This document shows, in pieces, positions 32,301-43,727 of a stretch of 64,000 nt of DNA (positions are counted from its first letter, which is position 1; each line of letters begins with the position of its first letter). The stretch covers positions 310,001-374,000 of the forward strand of contig JADJFC010000002.1 in the NCBI GenBank assembly GCA_016708785.1. The letters are read 5' to 3'. The notes beneath the pieces were generated by a model. It searched no databases. It was not told where the DNA came from and was given only the letters and a program-made list of their open reading frames with translations. Made by a program: the position numbers and the translations under genes. The stretch is from Bacteroidota bacterium. Its GTDB lineage: Bacteria > Bacteroidota > Bacteroidia > AKYH767-A > 2013-40CM-41-45.

Positions 32301-33115
32301 CTATTTCTCTTTTTTGTAGTGTTCAATTGCTTTACGAACATTTCCAAATTTGTTGAGTAATTCTCCGGCCTCAATAGCGGTGACATTTAGTTCTTTCATA
32401 ATCATCGTTGTGCCGCGTGTTATCAATTTGCCATTTGTCAATTGCATATCGACCATTTTATTTCCTTTTATTCGGCCAAGTTGAATCATAATAGCTGTAG
32501 AAATCATATTCAGCACAAGTTTTTGTGCTGTGCCTGCTTTCATGCGTGTGCTTCCTGTTACAAATTCAGGACCAACAACAACTTCAATAGGATAGTGAAC
32601 GTTTTGAGCAAGTAATGAGCCTTGGTTACAAGTTAATCCAATTGCAAGAATATTATTCTCTTTGCATTTTTAGCTGCGCCAACAACATAAGGTGTACTGC
32701 CTGATGCAGCAATGCCAAGAACAACATCAGAAGTACTGATGTGGTGAGATTGCAGATCTTTCCATCCTTGTTCTGTATCATCTTCTGCAAATTCAACTGC
32801 TTTGCGAATTGCCTGATCACCGCCTGCAATTAATCCGATTACTTTGCCGTGTTCTAATCCAAATGTCGGAGGAAGTTCTGATGCATCCACGATACCTAGT
32901 CGACCACTGGTGCCTGCACCAAGGTAAAATAACCGACCGCCGATCCTCAATTTTTCTGTGATCAGTATTACAACGGTTTCAATTCGGTGTAAAACTTTTT
33001 CTACAGCTTCAGGCACTGATTTGTCTTCGTTATTAATTGACGATAGCAATTCATAAACGCTCATTGATTCCAATGAGTTATAATTGGATTCTTTTTCCGT
33101 AACTTTTTCTGTCAT
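32301..33115 (-). CDS. murQ: N-acetylmuramic acid 6-phosphate etherase MurQ (frameshifted)
   Basis: Recycles MurNAc-6-phosphate by cleaving its lactyl ether, giving GlcNAc-6-phosphate and lactate in the cytosol. The SIS-type core has RLFYLGAGTSGRLGIVDASE, PPTFG, GIAASGSTPYVVGAA and, after the frameshift near 32655, the TGSTRMKAGTAQKLVLNMIS motif. Joined length about 271 residues, normal for MurQ. It sits near rlpA, which fits a wall recycling context. Confidence 0.93.
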
Positions 33116-33163
33116 GCGTGTTAGCAGCGAACTGCTTGTGTGTGTGTGAAAATTTTGAACGTG

Positions 33164-35584
33164 TTAAATATACAACGGAAATTGTTGCGGATTGTATTCG
33201 TTAAAAATTCTATACACAGAGTTAACAACATCTTCTGCTGATGGTTTTGAGAAATAATCCCCATCTGAACCGTATGCGGCCCTATGGTCTTTCGCAGTCA
33301 GCGTAACCGGCGCTGAATCAAGCCATTGGAATGCATTTTGTGTTTCCAGAATCTGTTGTAAGATATATGCGCTTGCACCACCGGGAACATCTTCATCGAG
33401 TACGAGCAGCTTATTTGTTTTTTGTAGACTTTTGGCTATAATTTGTTGATTGTCAAATGGAAGAAGCGTTTGACAGTCAATTAATTCGATGGAAATATTC
33501 ATTTCTTCTAATAAATGAATTGCTTCCTGGGCAACTCTGACACATGATCCATAGGTGACAATTGTCAAGTCATTTCCATCTTTAAGAATTTCCGGAACAC
33601 CTAAAGGAATTCTAAATTCTCCAATATTTAAAGGCAGTTTTTCTTTTAATCGATATCCATTCAAACATTCAACAATCAATCCCGGTTCATCGCCTGCCAG
33701 CAAAGTATTGTAGAATCCTGCTGCTTGTACCATGTTACGTGGAACCATAACGTGAATACCTCTGATGGCATTGATGATCATTCCCATTGGAGATCCACTA
33801 TGCCATATGCCTTCCAGTCGATGTCCTCTTGTTCGAATTATCACAGGTGCTTTTTGTCCGCCCTTGGTTCTATATTGTAATGTTGCAAGATCATCACTTA
33901 ATATTTGCAATGCATATAATAGATAATCGAGATATTGAATTTCTGCAATAGGTCGAAGGCCGCGTAATGCTAGTCCAATTCCTTGTCCTGCAATTGTTGC
34001 CTCGCGAATTCCTACATCTGTTATTCTGATCTCCCCATACTTTGCCTGCAATCCTGCAAAACCTTGATTGACATCTCCAATTCTTCCAAGGTCTTCACCA
34101 AAAGCAACCAGACGAGGGTCTTTAGCGAAAAGTGCATCAAAATTTGCTTGCAATACTTCACGGCCATCCATCATTGGGGAATCATCCGAATAAGTTGGTG
34201 CAATGGGTTCAACTTTTAATACGGATTCTTTAGAAGTACTATATAACCCTGAGTTGTATCGTTCAGCATTAAGTACTAAATATTCTGAATGCCATTCCTG
34301 TAATTTTGTTTTTGCTTCTGAGGATTCATTTCTCAGTAGACGAAGAACCTTTTGAATTGCAACAACGATATCTTTTCTTGCAGGATCAATCACTGCATTG
34401 AGGTCAGATTTTATTTTTTGAATGAATGCAGATTGACCTGTTGTTTCACTTATTGCATCAAACATTGTATTGACTTCCTTGATCTCATTTTTCAATGGAG
34501 TCATGAATTCTGACCATGCAATTTTTTTACAATCTTGAGCGTATTTTTTTGCTTCGTTTTCTATCTCATCGCATTCTTGTGCTGTTGCAATTGCAGAACT
34601 GATGATCCATTCACGCATTTTTTTTATACAATCAAAATCTACTTCCCATTCAAGACGTTCTTTTGACTTATAACGTTCGTGAGAACCGGAGGTACTGTGA
34701 CCTTGGGGTTGTGTCATTTCTGAAATATGAAACAATACAGGAACTTGTTCATCACGACAGATCTTTATTCCTTTTGCATACATTTCACATAAGGCCGGAT
34801 AATCCCATCCTTTTGCTTTTAGTATAACATAGCCTTCTCCTTTTTCATTTCTTTCAAATCCTTTCAAGATCTCAGAAATGTTTTGTTTCGTAGTTTGATA
34901 TTTTGAAGAAACTGAAATTCCATAGCCGTCATCCCAAACAGATATTGCCATTGGAACTTGTAATACTCCGGCAGCATTTATTGTTTCCCAAAACAGTCCT
35001 TCTGAAGTACTGGCATCGCCAATCGTTCCAAATGCAACTTCAGTTCCTTTATTTGAAAAGGAAGTCATGTGATGTAAACCCGGATTATTTCTAAATAATT
35101 TTGATGCCCATGCTAACCCAAGTAGACGCGGCATTTGTCCGGCCGTAGGACTGATATCTGATGAAGAGTTTTTTATTTTTGATAATTCCTTCCATGAACC
35201 ATCCTCATTTATTGTTCGTGTAGAAAAATGGCCATTCATTGATCTTCCTGCTGAACTGGGTTCTGCATTCAAATCCGGTGTTGCATATAATTGTGCGAAG
35301 AAGGCAGTAATATTGGATTGGCCTATTGCAAACATGAAAGTCTGATCACGATAGTAACCGGCTCTGAAATCTCCTGCCATGAATTGCTTTGCCATAGCAA
35401 TTTGAGCCAACTCTTTACCATCACCGAAAATCCCGAATTTAGCTTTCCCGGTAAGTACTTCTTTGCGGCCAATGAGACTGGCTTGACGACTGGAATTTGC
35501 CAGGCGGAAATCATTCAGAACTTCACTTTTGAAGTCTTCAAAACTCAATGGAGCAGAGGCCTGGTTTGCAGGGGATTGTTTCAT
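33164..35584 (-). CDS. Fused alpha/beta 2-oxoacid dehydrogenase E1 (branched-chain/pyruvate type)
   Basis: An intact 806-residue protein that decarboxylates a 2-oxoacid with thiamine diphosphate and passes the acyl group to lipoyl-E2. The N-terminal half (alpha-type) holds the TPP motif GDASTSEGLFWETINAAG and DDGYGISV. The C-terminal half (beta-type, from about residue 480) has GEDLGRIGDVNQGFAG, TDVGIREATIAGQGIGLALR and LVLDEDVPGGASAY. The two-chain enzyme is fused in one polypeptide. No E2 or E3 gene is adjacent, so the complex partners are elsewhere. Substrate specificity (pyruvate versus branched-chain) cannot be told. Confidence 0.93.
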   Translation of the reverse strand: MKQSPANQASAPLSFEDFKSEVLNDFRLANSSRQASLIGRKEVLTGKAKFGIFGDGKELAQIAMAKQFMAGDFRAGYYRDQTFMFAIGQSNITAFFAQLYATPDLNAEPSSAGRSMNGHFSTRTINEDGSWKELSKIKNSSSDISPTAGQMPRLLGLAWASKLFRNNPGLHHMTSFSNKGTEVAFGTIGDASTSEGLFWETINAAGVLQVPMAISVWDDGYGISVSSKYQTTKQNISEILKGFERNEKGEGYVILKAKGWDYPALCEMYAKGIKICRDEQVPVLFHISEMTQPQGHSTSGSHERYKSKERLEWEVDFDCIKKMREWIISSAIATAQECDEIENEAKKYAQDCKKIAWSEFMTPLKNEIKEVNTMFDAISETTGQSAFIQKIKSDLNAVIDPARKDIVVAIQKVLRLLRNESSEAKTKLQEWHSEYLVLNAERYNSGLYSTSKESVLKVEPIAPTYSDDSPMMDGREVLQANFDALFAKDPRLVAFGEDLGRIGDVNQGFAGLQAKYGEIRITDVGIREATIAGQGIGLALRGLRPIAEIQYLDYLLYALQILSDDLATLQYRTKGGQKAPVIIRTRGHRLEGIWHSGSPMGMIINAIRGIHVMVPRNMVQAAGFYNTLLAGDEPGLIVECLNGYRLKEKLPLNIGEFRIPLGVPEILKDGNDLTIVTYGSCVRVAQEAIHLLEEMNISIELIDCQTLLPFDNQQIIAKSLQKTNKLLVLDEDVPGGASAYILQQILETQNAFQWLDSAPVTLTAKDHRAAYGSDGDYFSKPSAEDVVNSVYRIFNEYNPQQFPLYI

Positions 35585-35610
35585 GAAAAATAAGGATAGT
35601 AGTGTATTGA

Positions 35611-35618
35611 CAAATATA
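35611..35618 (-). promoter_or_regulatory. Promoter -7 element for the E1 gene
   Basis: CAAATATA on the plus strand reads TATATTTG on the minus strand (TAnnTTTG), 27 bases upstream of the E1 start. Confidence 0.5.
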
Positions 35619-35702
35619 GGAAATATTTACTTCATAATTTTCATGTCTAATTTAAGTGATATTAAGCATGTTAATTATTTATACTTATGAGGAAATAATA
35701 CA

Positions 35703-35710
35703 TAAATTTG
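35703..35710 (+). promoter_or_regulatory. Promoter -7 element for the YHS-SCO operon
   Basis: TAAATTTG at 35703-35710 matches TAnnTTTG and ends 26 bases before ATG 35736. Confidence 0.5.
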
Positions 35711-35735
35711 CAACCCAAAATAATAAAGAATAATC

Positions 35736-36011
35736 ATGACAAAATCTATATTTGCCATTGTTGTAGGGCTCTCTTTGAGCGCATGTTCTAATCCTCAACC
35801 TGAAAATGCTGCAGTTCCTGATAAAGTATCAATGGAACAGGAGAGTTCGATCAAACTTGCAGAAGGTGTCCTTGTTTCAACAAATGATACTGTCTGTGGC
35901 ATGTCAGTTGGAAACGAACCGAATGATACAGTAACGGTTGACGGAAAATTGTTTGGGTTTTGCAGTACCGGATGCAAAGAATCATTTCTTGCTGAGCATT
36001 CTGTAAAATGA
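35736..36011 (+). CDS. YHS/TRASH-domain lipoprotein
   Basis: A 91-residue lipoprotein. The signal KSIFAIVVGLSLSAC has the lipobox Cys at residue 17. The C-terminal domain has DTVCGMSVG and GKLFGFCSTGCKESFLAEH, the Cys pattern of YHS/TRASH metal-binding domains (CGM ... CxxxC). Its stop overlaps the SCO start by 4 bases, so the two are translationally coupled. A copper-handling role beside SCO is likely but inferred. Confidence 0.8.
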   Translation: MTKSIFAIVVGLSLSACSNPQPENAAVPDKVSMEQESSIKLAEGVLVSTNDTVCGMSVGNEPNDTVTVDGKLFGFCSTGCKESFLAEHSVK

Positions 36012-36643
36012 GAAAACAATTAATGCTCAGATGGGGTGTTGTCGCTTTTATTACAATGATTGCAATTGTTTGGGCTTACAATATACTTACTACGGAAAGA
36101 CACCCGGCGCATACCTTGCCTGTTTATGGTGAAAAGAATGATGACAGCACTGAACATAAAATTGCTGACTGGAAATTTGTTGACCAAAACGGACAACTTT
36201 TATCTCAGAAAGATCTTGATGATAAAATTTATGTAGCTGATTTTTTCTTTACTACTTGCGAGGGAATTTGTCCAAAAATGTCAACTCAAATGGAAAGAGT
36301 TGCAAGACAATTTAAAGGAACCGAATTAATTCATTTTCTTTCACATACTGTGAAACCAAGCGAAGATTCCGTCTCTGTTTTAAAAGCCTATGCTGATTTT
36401 CATAATGCAGATCCTAAACAGTGGCATTTTGTGACCGGTGATAAAAAAGATATTTATGAAATGGCGCGTACATCTTATCTCTGTGCTGCATCTGAAGGAG
36501 ATGGAGGACCTGATGACTTTGTCCATACTCAATTTTTTACATTGATCGATCAAGATCGGCGGATTCGTGGATTTTACGATGGAACAGATTCTGTCGAAGT
36601 AAATAAACTAATTGATGATATTTATGTGCTGATGAATGATTAA
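36008..36643 (+). CDS. SCO family (SCO1/SenC) copper chaperone-like protein
   Basis: 211 residues with an N-terminal membrane anchor (WGVVAFITMIAIVWAYNIL). The thioredoxin-like domain has the Cu-binding TTCEGICPKM (CxxxC) and a later His in HTQFFTLIDQDRRIRGFYDG. SCO proteins deliver copper to the CuA site of cytochrome oxidase or act as thiol oxidoreductases. Coupled to the YHS lipoprotein upstream. Confidence 0.93.
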   Translation: MRKQLMLRWGVVAFITMIAIVWAYNILTTERHPAHTLPVYGEKNDDSTEHKIADWKFVDQNGQLLSQKDLDDKIYVADFFFTTCEGICPKMSTQMERVARQFKGTELIHFLSHTVKPSEDSVSVLKAYADFHNADPKQWHFVTGDKKDIYEMARTSYLCAASEGDGGPDDFVHTQFFTLIDQDRRIRGFYDGTDSVEVNKLIDDIYVLMND

Positions 36644-36652
36644 ATTCACTGC

Positions 36653-38584
36653 ATGAAAGTTAGCTTCAGTATTGTTTTTTGTATCCTTTGTATTTTTGGA
36701 TTTGATTCCAAAGCCCAAGTTGCTTCATATATTGACACAATTTCTCAAAGCGAATTAAAATCTTTTCTGAGGTCAAGTCAAAGTAGCCAATTAAATATTA
36801 ATTACGAGGATCTAAATGTTTATTATACCCGCTGTGAGTGGGAAGTTGATCCTGCAGTTAATTTTATTTCCGGGAATGTTACATCTTATTTCACTTCCGA
36901 TAACTCTATTGATTCAATTACATTTGATTGCTCGCAATACCTTGTTGTTGATTCGGTGTTCTATCATTCAGTTCTCATCGCTTTTGTAAGAGAGAACGAT
37001 TTATTAAAAGTGTTTTTTACCGGGAGTATTGCTGCATTATCATTTGATTCGCTAACCATTTTTTATCATGGTGCACCTATAGCAACAGGAAACGGTTCGT
37101 TTGAAACAGGTAACCATTCCGGCGTGCCTTCATTATGGACATTGTCTGAACCATATGGTGCAAAGGATTGGTGGCCATGCAGACAAAATGCTGCAGACAA
37201 AATTGATTCTGTTGATGTGGTTTGTAAAATTCCATTTGGCAATAAATGTGCTTCAAATAGCAAACTAGTTTCTGTTGATACATCAAACAGTAAATTGATC
37301 TATCATTGGAAAAGTAATTATCCGATTGCTCCTTACCTCGTTGCAATTGCAGTTACCAACTATGATGAATTTTCGGATTCTGTTATTTTAAGTAATTCTG
37401 ATACATTGGAGATCTTGAATTATGTATATCCTGAGCAGATAAGTTTTACGCGACCTGCATTATCAGTAACACCGTCGTTAATTCAATTTTATGATAGCTT
37501 ATTAATTCTATATCCGTTTTCGAAGGAAAAATATGGTCATGCGCAATTTGGTTGGGGTGGAGGAATGGAGCATCAGACCATGTCGTTTGTCGGAAGTTTT
37601 GGATTTGAATTGATCGCACACGAATTAGTTCATCAGTGGTTTGGTGATGAAATTACCTGTCAAAGTTGGACTGACATTTGGTTACACGAAGGATTTGCAA
37701 CATATCTGGCCGGAATGGCCATCGAGCGATTCAAGCCCGAAGAATTTTATGCCTGGAAGTATTCTGCTCTTCAGGATATAGTATCAAAGCCTAATGGGTC
37801 TGTTATTTGTAATGACACAACAGACATAAGTAGGATTTTCGATGGGAGGTTATCATATCGGAAAGGTGCCTATGTTTTAAGTATGTTGCGATGGAAATTT
37901 GGTGAGGATCTTTTTACTTTATCACTCAGAGATTTTCTCAGTAAAACAACATTGGAATATAATTATGCAACGACGAATGATTTAAAAACTTCATTCGAAA
38001 ATGTAACAATCAGCGACCTCACACAGTTTTTTGATGAGTGGGTATTTGGGGAAGGATTTCCTATTTACAATATTGAATGGAGCAGAACAGAAAATTCTGT
38101 TGAGCTATTTGTAAATCAAACCACATCAGATCCGGGAATTCCATTTTTTCATATTCCGTTGCCGATTCAAATCGGAAATTCTTTTATGGATACAATTGTT
38201 GTGGCAGATGCAAGTTTTTCCGGTCAGCAATTTCATTTTGATCTGAATTTTAAACCTGATTATATTTCTATTGATCCTGATCTAAAAATTATTTCCGGAA
38301 ACAATAAAGTCAGGGAAGTTCTCCCACCAGGTAGTATTGACGATTTGATAGCAATTTATCCAAATCCAAGTAACGGTCATTTCGAGGTTTTTGCGAAAAC
38401 CAATAGCCTGAAAATGGATAGTTTTTCTGTCATTGATTATTGTGGTAAAATGGTTTATTCACAGAGTTTTAAAGTAGGATTTAAAGAATCTATCGACCTT
38501 AGTGGATTGCCTGCAGGTATTTATATAGTAGAGATTGAAACGGATCTTGGCCAATTTCACCAAAAAATTATTCTAATAAAGTGA
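36653..38584 (+). CDS. M1 family aminopeptidase with T9SS sorting tail
   Basis: A 643-residue secreted zinc peptidase. After the signal peptide, beta domains lead to the catalytic region: the GGGMEH exopeptidase motif (about 300-305) and HELVHQW (323-329) with Glu346 in LHEGFATYL, the HExxH-X18-E signature. The C-terminal 80 residues form the sorting domain (AIYPNPSNGHFEVF, DYCGKMVYSQSF, GIYIVEIETD, QKIILIK). Start ATG 36653 is 10 bases after the SCO stop. A peptide-scavenging role is likely. Confidence 0.93.
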   Translation: MKVSFSIVFCILCIFGFDSKAQVASYIDTISQSELKSFLRSSQSSQLNINYEDLNVYYTRCEWEVDPAVNFISGNVTSYFTSDNSIDSITFDCSQYLVVDSVFYHSVLIAFVRENDLLKVFFTGSIAALSFDSLTIFYHGAPIATGNGSFETGNHSGVPSLWTLSEPYGAKDWWPCRQNAADKIDSVDVVCKIPFGNKCASNSKLVSVDTSNSKLIYHWKSNYPIAPYLVAIAVTNYDEFSDSVILSNSDTLEILNYVYPEQISFTRPALSVTPSLIQFYDSLLILYPFSKEKYGHAQFGWGGGMEHQTMSFVGSFGFELIAHELVHQWFGDEITCQSWTDIWLHEGFATYLAGMAIERFKPEEFYAWKYSALQDIVSKPNGSVICNDTTDISRIFDGRLSYRKGAYVLSMLRWKFGEDLFTLSLRDFLSKTTLEYNYATTNDLKTSFENVTISDLTQFFDEWVFGEGFPIYNIEWSRTENSVELFVNQTTSDPGIPFFHIPLPIQIGNSFMDTIVVADASFSGQQFHFDLNFKPDYISIDPDLKIISGNNKVREVLPPGSIDDLIAIYPNPSNGHFEVFAKTNSLKMDSFSVIDYCGKMVYSQSFKVGFKESIDLSGLPAGIYIVEIETDLGQFHQKIILIK

Positions 38585-38714
38585 GAAATTTTGGATTAAA
38601 CGAAGATAGTTTGGAGGCAGAGTAAAGATGCACCTCAAATACTTGAATTAGGGTGATTTCTGATGTATTTTCGTATTCCACGATTCTGTGGAAAGAGACA
38701 CACTGCGCAGTACC

Positions 38715-41700
38715 ATGAAATTTAAAGCTTACCTAAGGTTACTCCTTTTAACAGGAGTATTAATGTCATTTTGCAATCAAGTCAATGCACAAGATCAGAA
38801 GTCTGTCTGGAAAGATGTTTCTGTATCTGAATTTTCCGAAAAGTGTTACATGGAGAGTCTTCCAAGTAAATATCGTTTGTTGGAATTAGATCTGAATGCA
38901 ATAAAAGCGGAATTAAACAAAGCTGTTTATGATTCGGATCCAAATGCATTTATCAATGGACCGGAGATTTCTTTACCACTTCCTGAAGGAGGATTCGGCA
39001 GATTTAAAGTTGCTCGTTCAGAGGTTTTGCCTGATAATTCTAAACCATCTTATTCTAATGTGATCAGAACATTCACTGCATATGGAGTTGATGATAAATA
39101 TGCTGTTGCAAAATTTGACTATACCATTTTCGGATTTCACGCTCTCGTGATGACTCCAAGCGGATGGTTTGTGATTGATCCATATTCATTATCGAATTCA
39201 TCACATTATATTTCCTTCTACAGAAGAGACAAGACAACTCAGTCCAACTTTTCTTGTGAAACAGAATCCGGTAAAACCCAAAAAATAAATCCGTATCAGT
39301 CATCCAGTTCTTCTGTAAACAGAACTTCAGGAGCAAATTTGAAAACATATCGATTAGCCCTTTCTTGTACAGGAGAATATGCTGCAGTCTTTGGCGGAAC
39401 ACCGGCAGGAGCACTTTCAGCTATGGTTACTTCAGTGAATCGTGTTACAGGTGTATATGAACTTGAACTTTCAGTACGATTAGTCCTGATAGCGAATAAC
39501 AGTTTATTGGTTTATACAAATGCTTCAACAGATCCGTTTACGAATACAAACGGTAGTACAATGCTTGGTCAGAATCAAACCACAGTAACAAGTGTAATTG
39601 GTTCTGCAAATTATGACATTGGACACGTGTTCAGTACAGGTGGCGGAGGTGTTGCAGGTTTAGGAGTTGTTTGTAATACCACTAATAAAGCACGAGGAGT
39701 TACTGGTTCTAGCGCACCTTATGGTGATGGATTTGATATCGATTATGTAGCTCATGAAATGGGACATCAATTTTCAGGAAATCACTCTTTCAATGGTGCC
39801 CTTGGATCTTGTACCGGAGGTAATAGAAATGGGACGACAGCATATGAGCCTGGATCAGGAACAACAATTATGGCTTATGCAGGAATTTGCGGGACAGATA
39901 ACACAGCAGCTCACAGTGACGCCATTTTTCATGCAGTAAACCTGGACGAGATACTAACTTTTGTTACAACAGGTAATGGAAACACTTGTGCGACTTCAAC
40001 TGCTACAGGAAATACAGCACCTGTTGTTACTGTACCCGGAAATTATACTATTCCATATCTGACACCTTTTTCATTGACAGGTTCCGCGACCGATGTTGAT
40101 GGTAATGCACTTACTTATATATGGGAAGAATATGATCTGGGGGCACAAGCGCAGGTAAATGCAACACAAACAGCCGGCAATGAATTCCCGTTATTCAGAG
40201 TTTTTACTCCTCAAACTACAGGGACAAGAATTTTTCCACAGATCAGCGATATCGTTAATAATACATCTACAATAGGTGAGCGATTGCCATCTGTTGCGAG
40301 AACATTAAAGTTTAGATTTACGGCACGCGATAACAGATTGAACGGTGGAGCAATTTCAAATAATGATATACCGGTTTCTCTTACGGTCATTGCTACACCG
40401 GATACATTTCTTGTTAAGCAACCAAACACGGCTCTCACATGGCCGGCAACTACCACACAAACAGTGTTGTGGGATGTATCAGGAACAAGTTCTGCTCCGA
40501 TAAACTGTGCGAATGTGAATATCTATTTATCAACAGACGGAGGTTATACGTATCCAATAACACTTGCGACAGGAGTGCCGAATAATGGTTCCGCAAATAT
40601 TACTGTTCCAAGTGTATTGACAACTACTGCCCGAGTAAAAGTAGAAGGTGCAGGAAATATCTTTTTTGATATTTCAAATGTCAATTTTACAATTTCAGCA
40701 GGTAGCAGTGTGCTTACCACTCTTACCACTCTTCCACTAGGAAGTACTTTTCTATGTGCAGGCGGAAGTGCTTTCAATGTTAGTTTTAGTGGTGATGGTC
40801 CGGCAAATGCAGGAAACATTTATACTGCTCAATTATCGACCGTAGGCGGAGCATTTCCCGGAACCACAATTGGAACTTTGAGTTCTACTGCTACTTCTGG
40901 AACTATTTCTTGTAATATTCTTGCAGGAACAACACCTGGAAGTATTTACAGGATCAGAGTCATTACATCGAATCCTTCTGTAACCGGATCAAATAATGGA
41001 ACCAACCTCACCGTTCAGCAATCCGTTGGAGCTGCAGGTGCGATTACAGGTATAACAACAGTATGTGCCGGACAAAATTCTGTAGCATATTCTGTAGCTG
41101 CAATTACGAATGCAACCACTTATAATTGGACTTTGCCATCAGGCGCTACCATAGCATCAGGTGCCGGAACAAATTCTATTTTAGTCAATTTCGGTGCTGC
41201 TGCAGTTTCAGGAAATGTAACAATTGCAGGAGCTAATGCATGTTTTACAGGTACAACTTCTCCAATTAAAAGTGTAACAGTAAATCCATTGCCCACTGCA
41301 TTATCAGCTATTACTGGAAGTGTTACTTGCGTAGGACAAACAGTTGCATTTAGTGTTTCTACAAATCCTACAGCAGTAACATATAATTGGACTTTAACCG
41401 GTGGCGGAACAATTGTTACCGGAAACGGAACCAATTCAATCACTGCAAATTTCGCTTCTGCATCTAGCGGAACTCTGAGTGTTTCCGGAGTAAATTCATG
41501 TGGAAATGGTGTTGCGTCAACGCTACCGATCAATTTGATTGCTCAACCGGCTTCACCAACGATCAGTGCCGGTGGTCCGACTGCAATTTGTGCCAGTGGA
41601 AATGTATCACTTTCATTTACACCGGTTGCCGGGAATTTATATCAATGGAGAAAAGACGGAGTCTTAGTTGGAGCAACTACAACTTCACCATTGGTAGCAA

Positions 41701-42817
41701 ACACAGCAGGATCGTATGATCTTGCATCATGGTCACCACAGACCTATTCAACAACAACACCTGTTTCTATACCGGATAATTTATGTGCAGGTGGAGTTGC
41801 AAGTCCAATAACTATTTCAGGATATTCAGGAACAGTTACAAGTTCAGGAATAAGTATTTCTATCAATATCACTCACACTTATGTTGGCGATCTGATTCTC
41901 TCTCTGCAGGCACCGAACGGACAAATGCTTGCATTGACAAGAAACACAGGTGGATCAGGGGATAACTTCACAAACACAGTATTTACTGATGCTTCTGCAA
42001 CATTCATTACTGCCGGCACTGCACCTTTTACAGGTAGCTTTAAGCCAATTGCTACTACTGCAACAACATGTACAACTACAACCATCACAACTTTTACTGC
42101 AATCGGTGCAGGCGCGATCAATCCAAATGGAACCTGGAATTTAATAGCAATTGATAATGCAAATTTAGACTTAGGAACTATTAATAACTGGTCAATTTCG
42201 ATTCCGTCAAGTTGGTAACGCCTTGCGGAACAGCGAACAGTTTATCTAACTTCAGTTCAGAAATCACTTTGAATCTGAAAGTATTTATTGAAGGATTTTA
42301 TTCTGCAGTAAATACAATGCGGGCACCTTTAGGCGGTTCCAATTGTGATACTATTGAGGTCCGACTGGCATCTTCAGCATCGCCTTACACAATTATGTAT
42401 ACCGTGAAAGGTATTATAAATACTTCCGGAAATGGTGTATTTACTTTCCCCGGTTCAGCTCTTGGAAATTCATATTATATAATTGTCAAACATAGGAATT
42501 CATTGGAGACATGGAGTGGAAGTGCTATTCCTTTTCCTTCAACATCCAATTCTTTTGATTTCACAACGTTGGTATCACAAGCCTTTGGAGGTAATCAGGT
42601 TCAGGTTTCAACCGGTAAATGGGCTATCCGTTCCGGTGATGTGAATCAGGATGGGGCAATAAATACTGCAGACTTTTCTTTCCTTCAAACAACACTATCT
42701 TCATTTGTGGTTGGTTATCAAGTGAAAGATATCACAGGTGATAATTGTCTTGAGTCAACCGATTATTCTCTTATTGAAACTAATTCTCAGCTCAATTTGA
42801 TTCTCCAAAAACCCTGA
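38715..42817 (+). CDS. Large secreted M12B-like (reprolysin-type) metalloprotease with P-domain and dockerin-like tail (frameshifted)
   Basis: ATG 38715 opens a signal peptide (FKAYLRLLLLTGVLMSF). The catalytic domain (about 220-420) carries HEMGHQFSGNH (347-357), the three-His zinc site of adamalysin/reprolysin-type proteases, although the usual Gly at the eighth position is Ser. Several Ig-like/PKD repeats follow, then a proprotein convertase P-domain (SWSPQTYSTTTPVSIPDN, THTYVGDLILSLQAPNG, NNWSISIPSS). After a 1-base break near 42213 a last region ends in GDVNQDGAINTADFSFLQTT, a dockerin-like repeat. About 1365 residues in all. Probably a surface or secreted T9SS substrate. Confidence 0.88.
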
Positions 42818-42840
42818 ATAAAATGAAGAATGAAAGAGAG

Positions 42841-43710
42841 TTACTTTGCAAAAACTAAATCCGCTATTACAAAAGCAGCAAAAACAATACTTGCTATTCC
42901 ATTTGTTGTAAAGAAAGCAAGGTTAACTCTACTCAGATCATTTGGTTTGACGATCAAATGCTGGTAAGTGATTAGGATTGTGAAAATTGCAAAGCCAATC
43001 CAATAGATCGTGCCAAATGGCAGAAAGAGTCCGGCAACAAAAACAAAAAATACTGAGAAGAAATGTAAAAGGATAGAAATGTTCAAAGCTCCTCGTTTGC
43101 CGAAAGCGACTGGCATTGAATTTAAGTTCAACTTGCGATCGAATTCTTCGTCTTGTAATGCATAAATAATATCGAATCCGCTTACCCAAGTTATCACAGT
43201 GAAACTGAAAAACAAAGGCAGTAGATCAAATTTTCCTGTTACAGCAAGATAAGCACCGATCGGCGCTAATGAAAGTCCGATGCCTAGAATAAGATGGCAT
43301 AGCCACGTAAACCTTTTAGTAAGTGAATATCCTAAGACAACCATTAAAGCAACCGGTGATAAATAAAAACAAATCGGATTGATAGAGTAGGTGGTTGCAA
43401 TGAAAGCAGCAGAGGAGAGCACTACTAGTGTAATCGCTGAACCCGGACTAATTATACCTTTTGGAATTTCTCTGATCGCAGTACGAGCATTTTGTGAATC
43501 AATATCCCTGTCGATGTATCGGTTAAATGCCATTGCGGCTGTTCGTGCGAAGACCATGCACAAAATTACTTTCGCTAAAAGAAGAATTTCAAAATGAGAA
43601 TCGGTGCGAGTCGTTGCTATTGTGAACCCAATTAGAGCAAATGGCATCGCAAAAACAGTGTGACTGAATTTTACAAGCGAAAGATAATTGCTGACTTTTT
43701 TAACAAACAC
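42841..43710 (-). CDS. ubiA: UbiA family prenyltransferase
   Basis: An intact integral membrane protein with nine-ish helices. The first DxxxD motif is NRYIDRDIDSQNARTAIREI (about residues 72-91), binding the prenyl diphosphate via Mg, and the second Asp-rich motif is YALQDEEFDRKLN. Family members attach polyprenyl chains to 4-hydroxybenzoate or 1,4-dihydroxy-2-naphthoate; in a menaquinone-using bacterium the latter is more likely. GTG 43710 was chosen because a minus-strand TAnnTTTG box (43728-43735) lies just upstream, which excludes the longer frame to 43764. Confidence 0.9.
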   Translation of the reverse strand: MFVKKVSNYLSLVKFSHTVFAMPFALIGFTIATTRTDSHFEILLLAKVILCMVFARTAAMAFNRYIDRDIDSQNARTAIREIPKGIISPGSAITLVVLSSAAFIATTYSINPICFYLSPVALMVVLGYSLTKRFTWLCHLILGIGLSLAPIGAYLAVTGKFDLLPLFFSFTVITWVSGFDIIYALQDEEFDRKLNLNSMPVAFGKRGALNISILLHFFSVFFVFVAGLFLPFGTIYWIGFAIFTILITYQHLIVKPNDLSRVNLAFFTTNGIASIVFAAFVIADLVFAK

Positions 43711-43727
43711 AAAGTGTTCCTCCGGCG

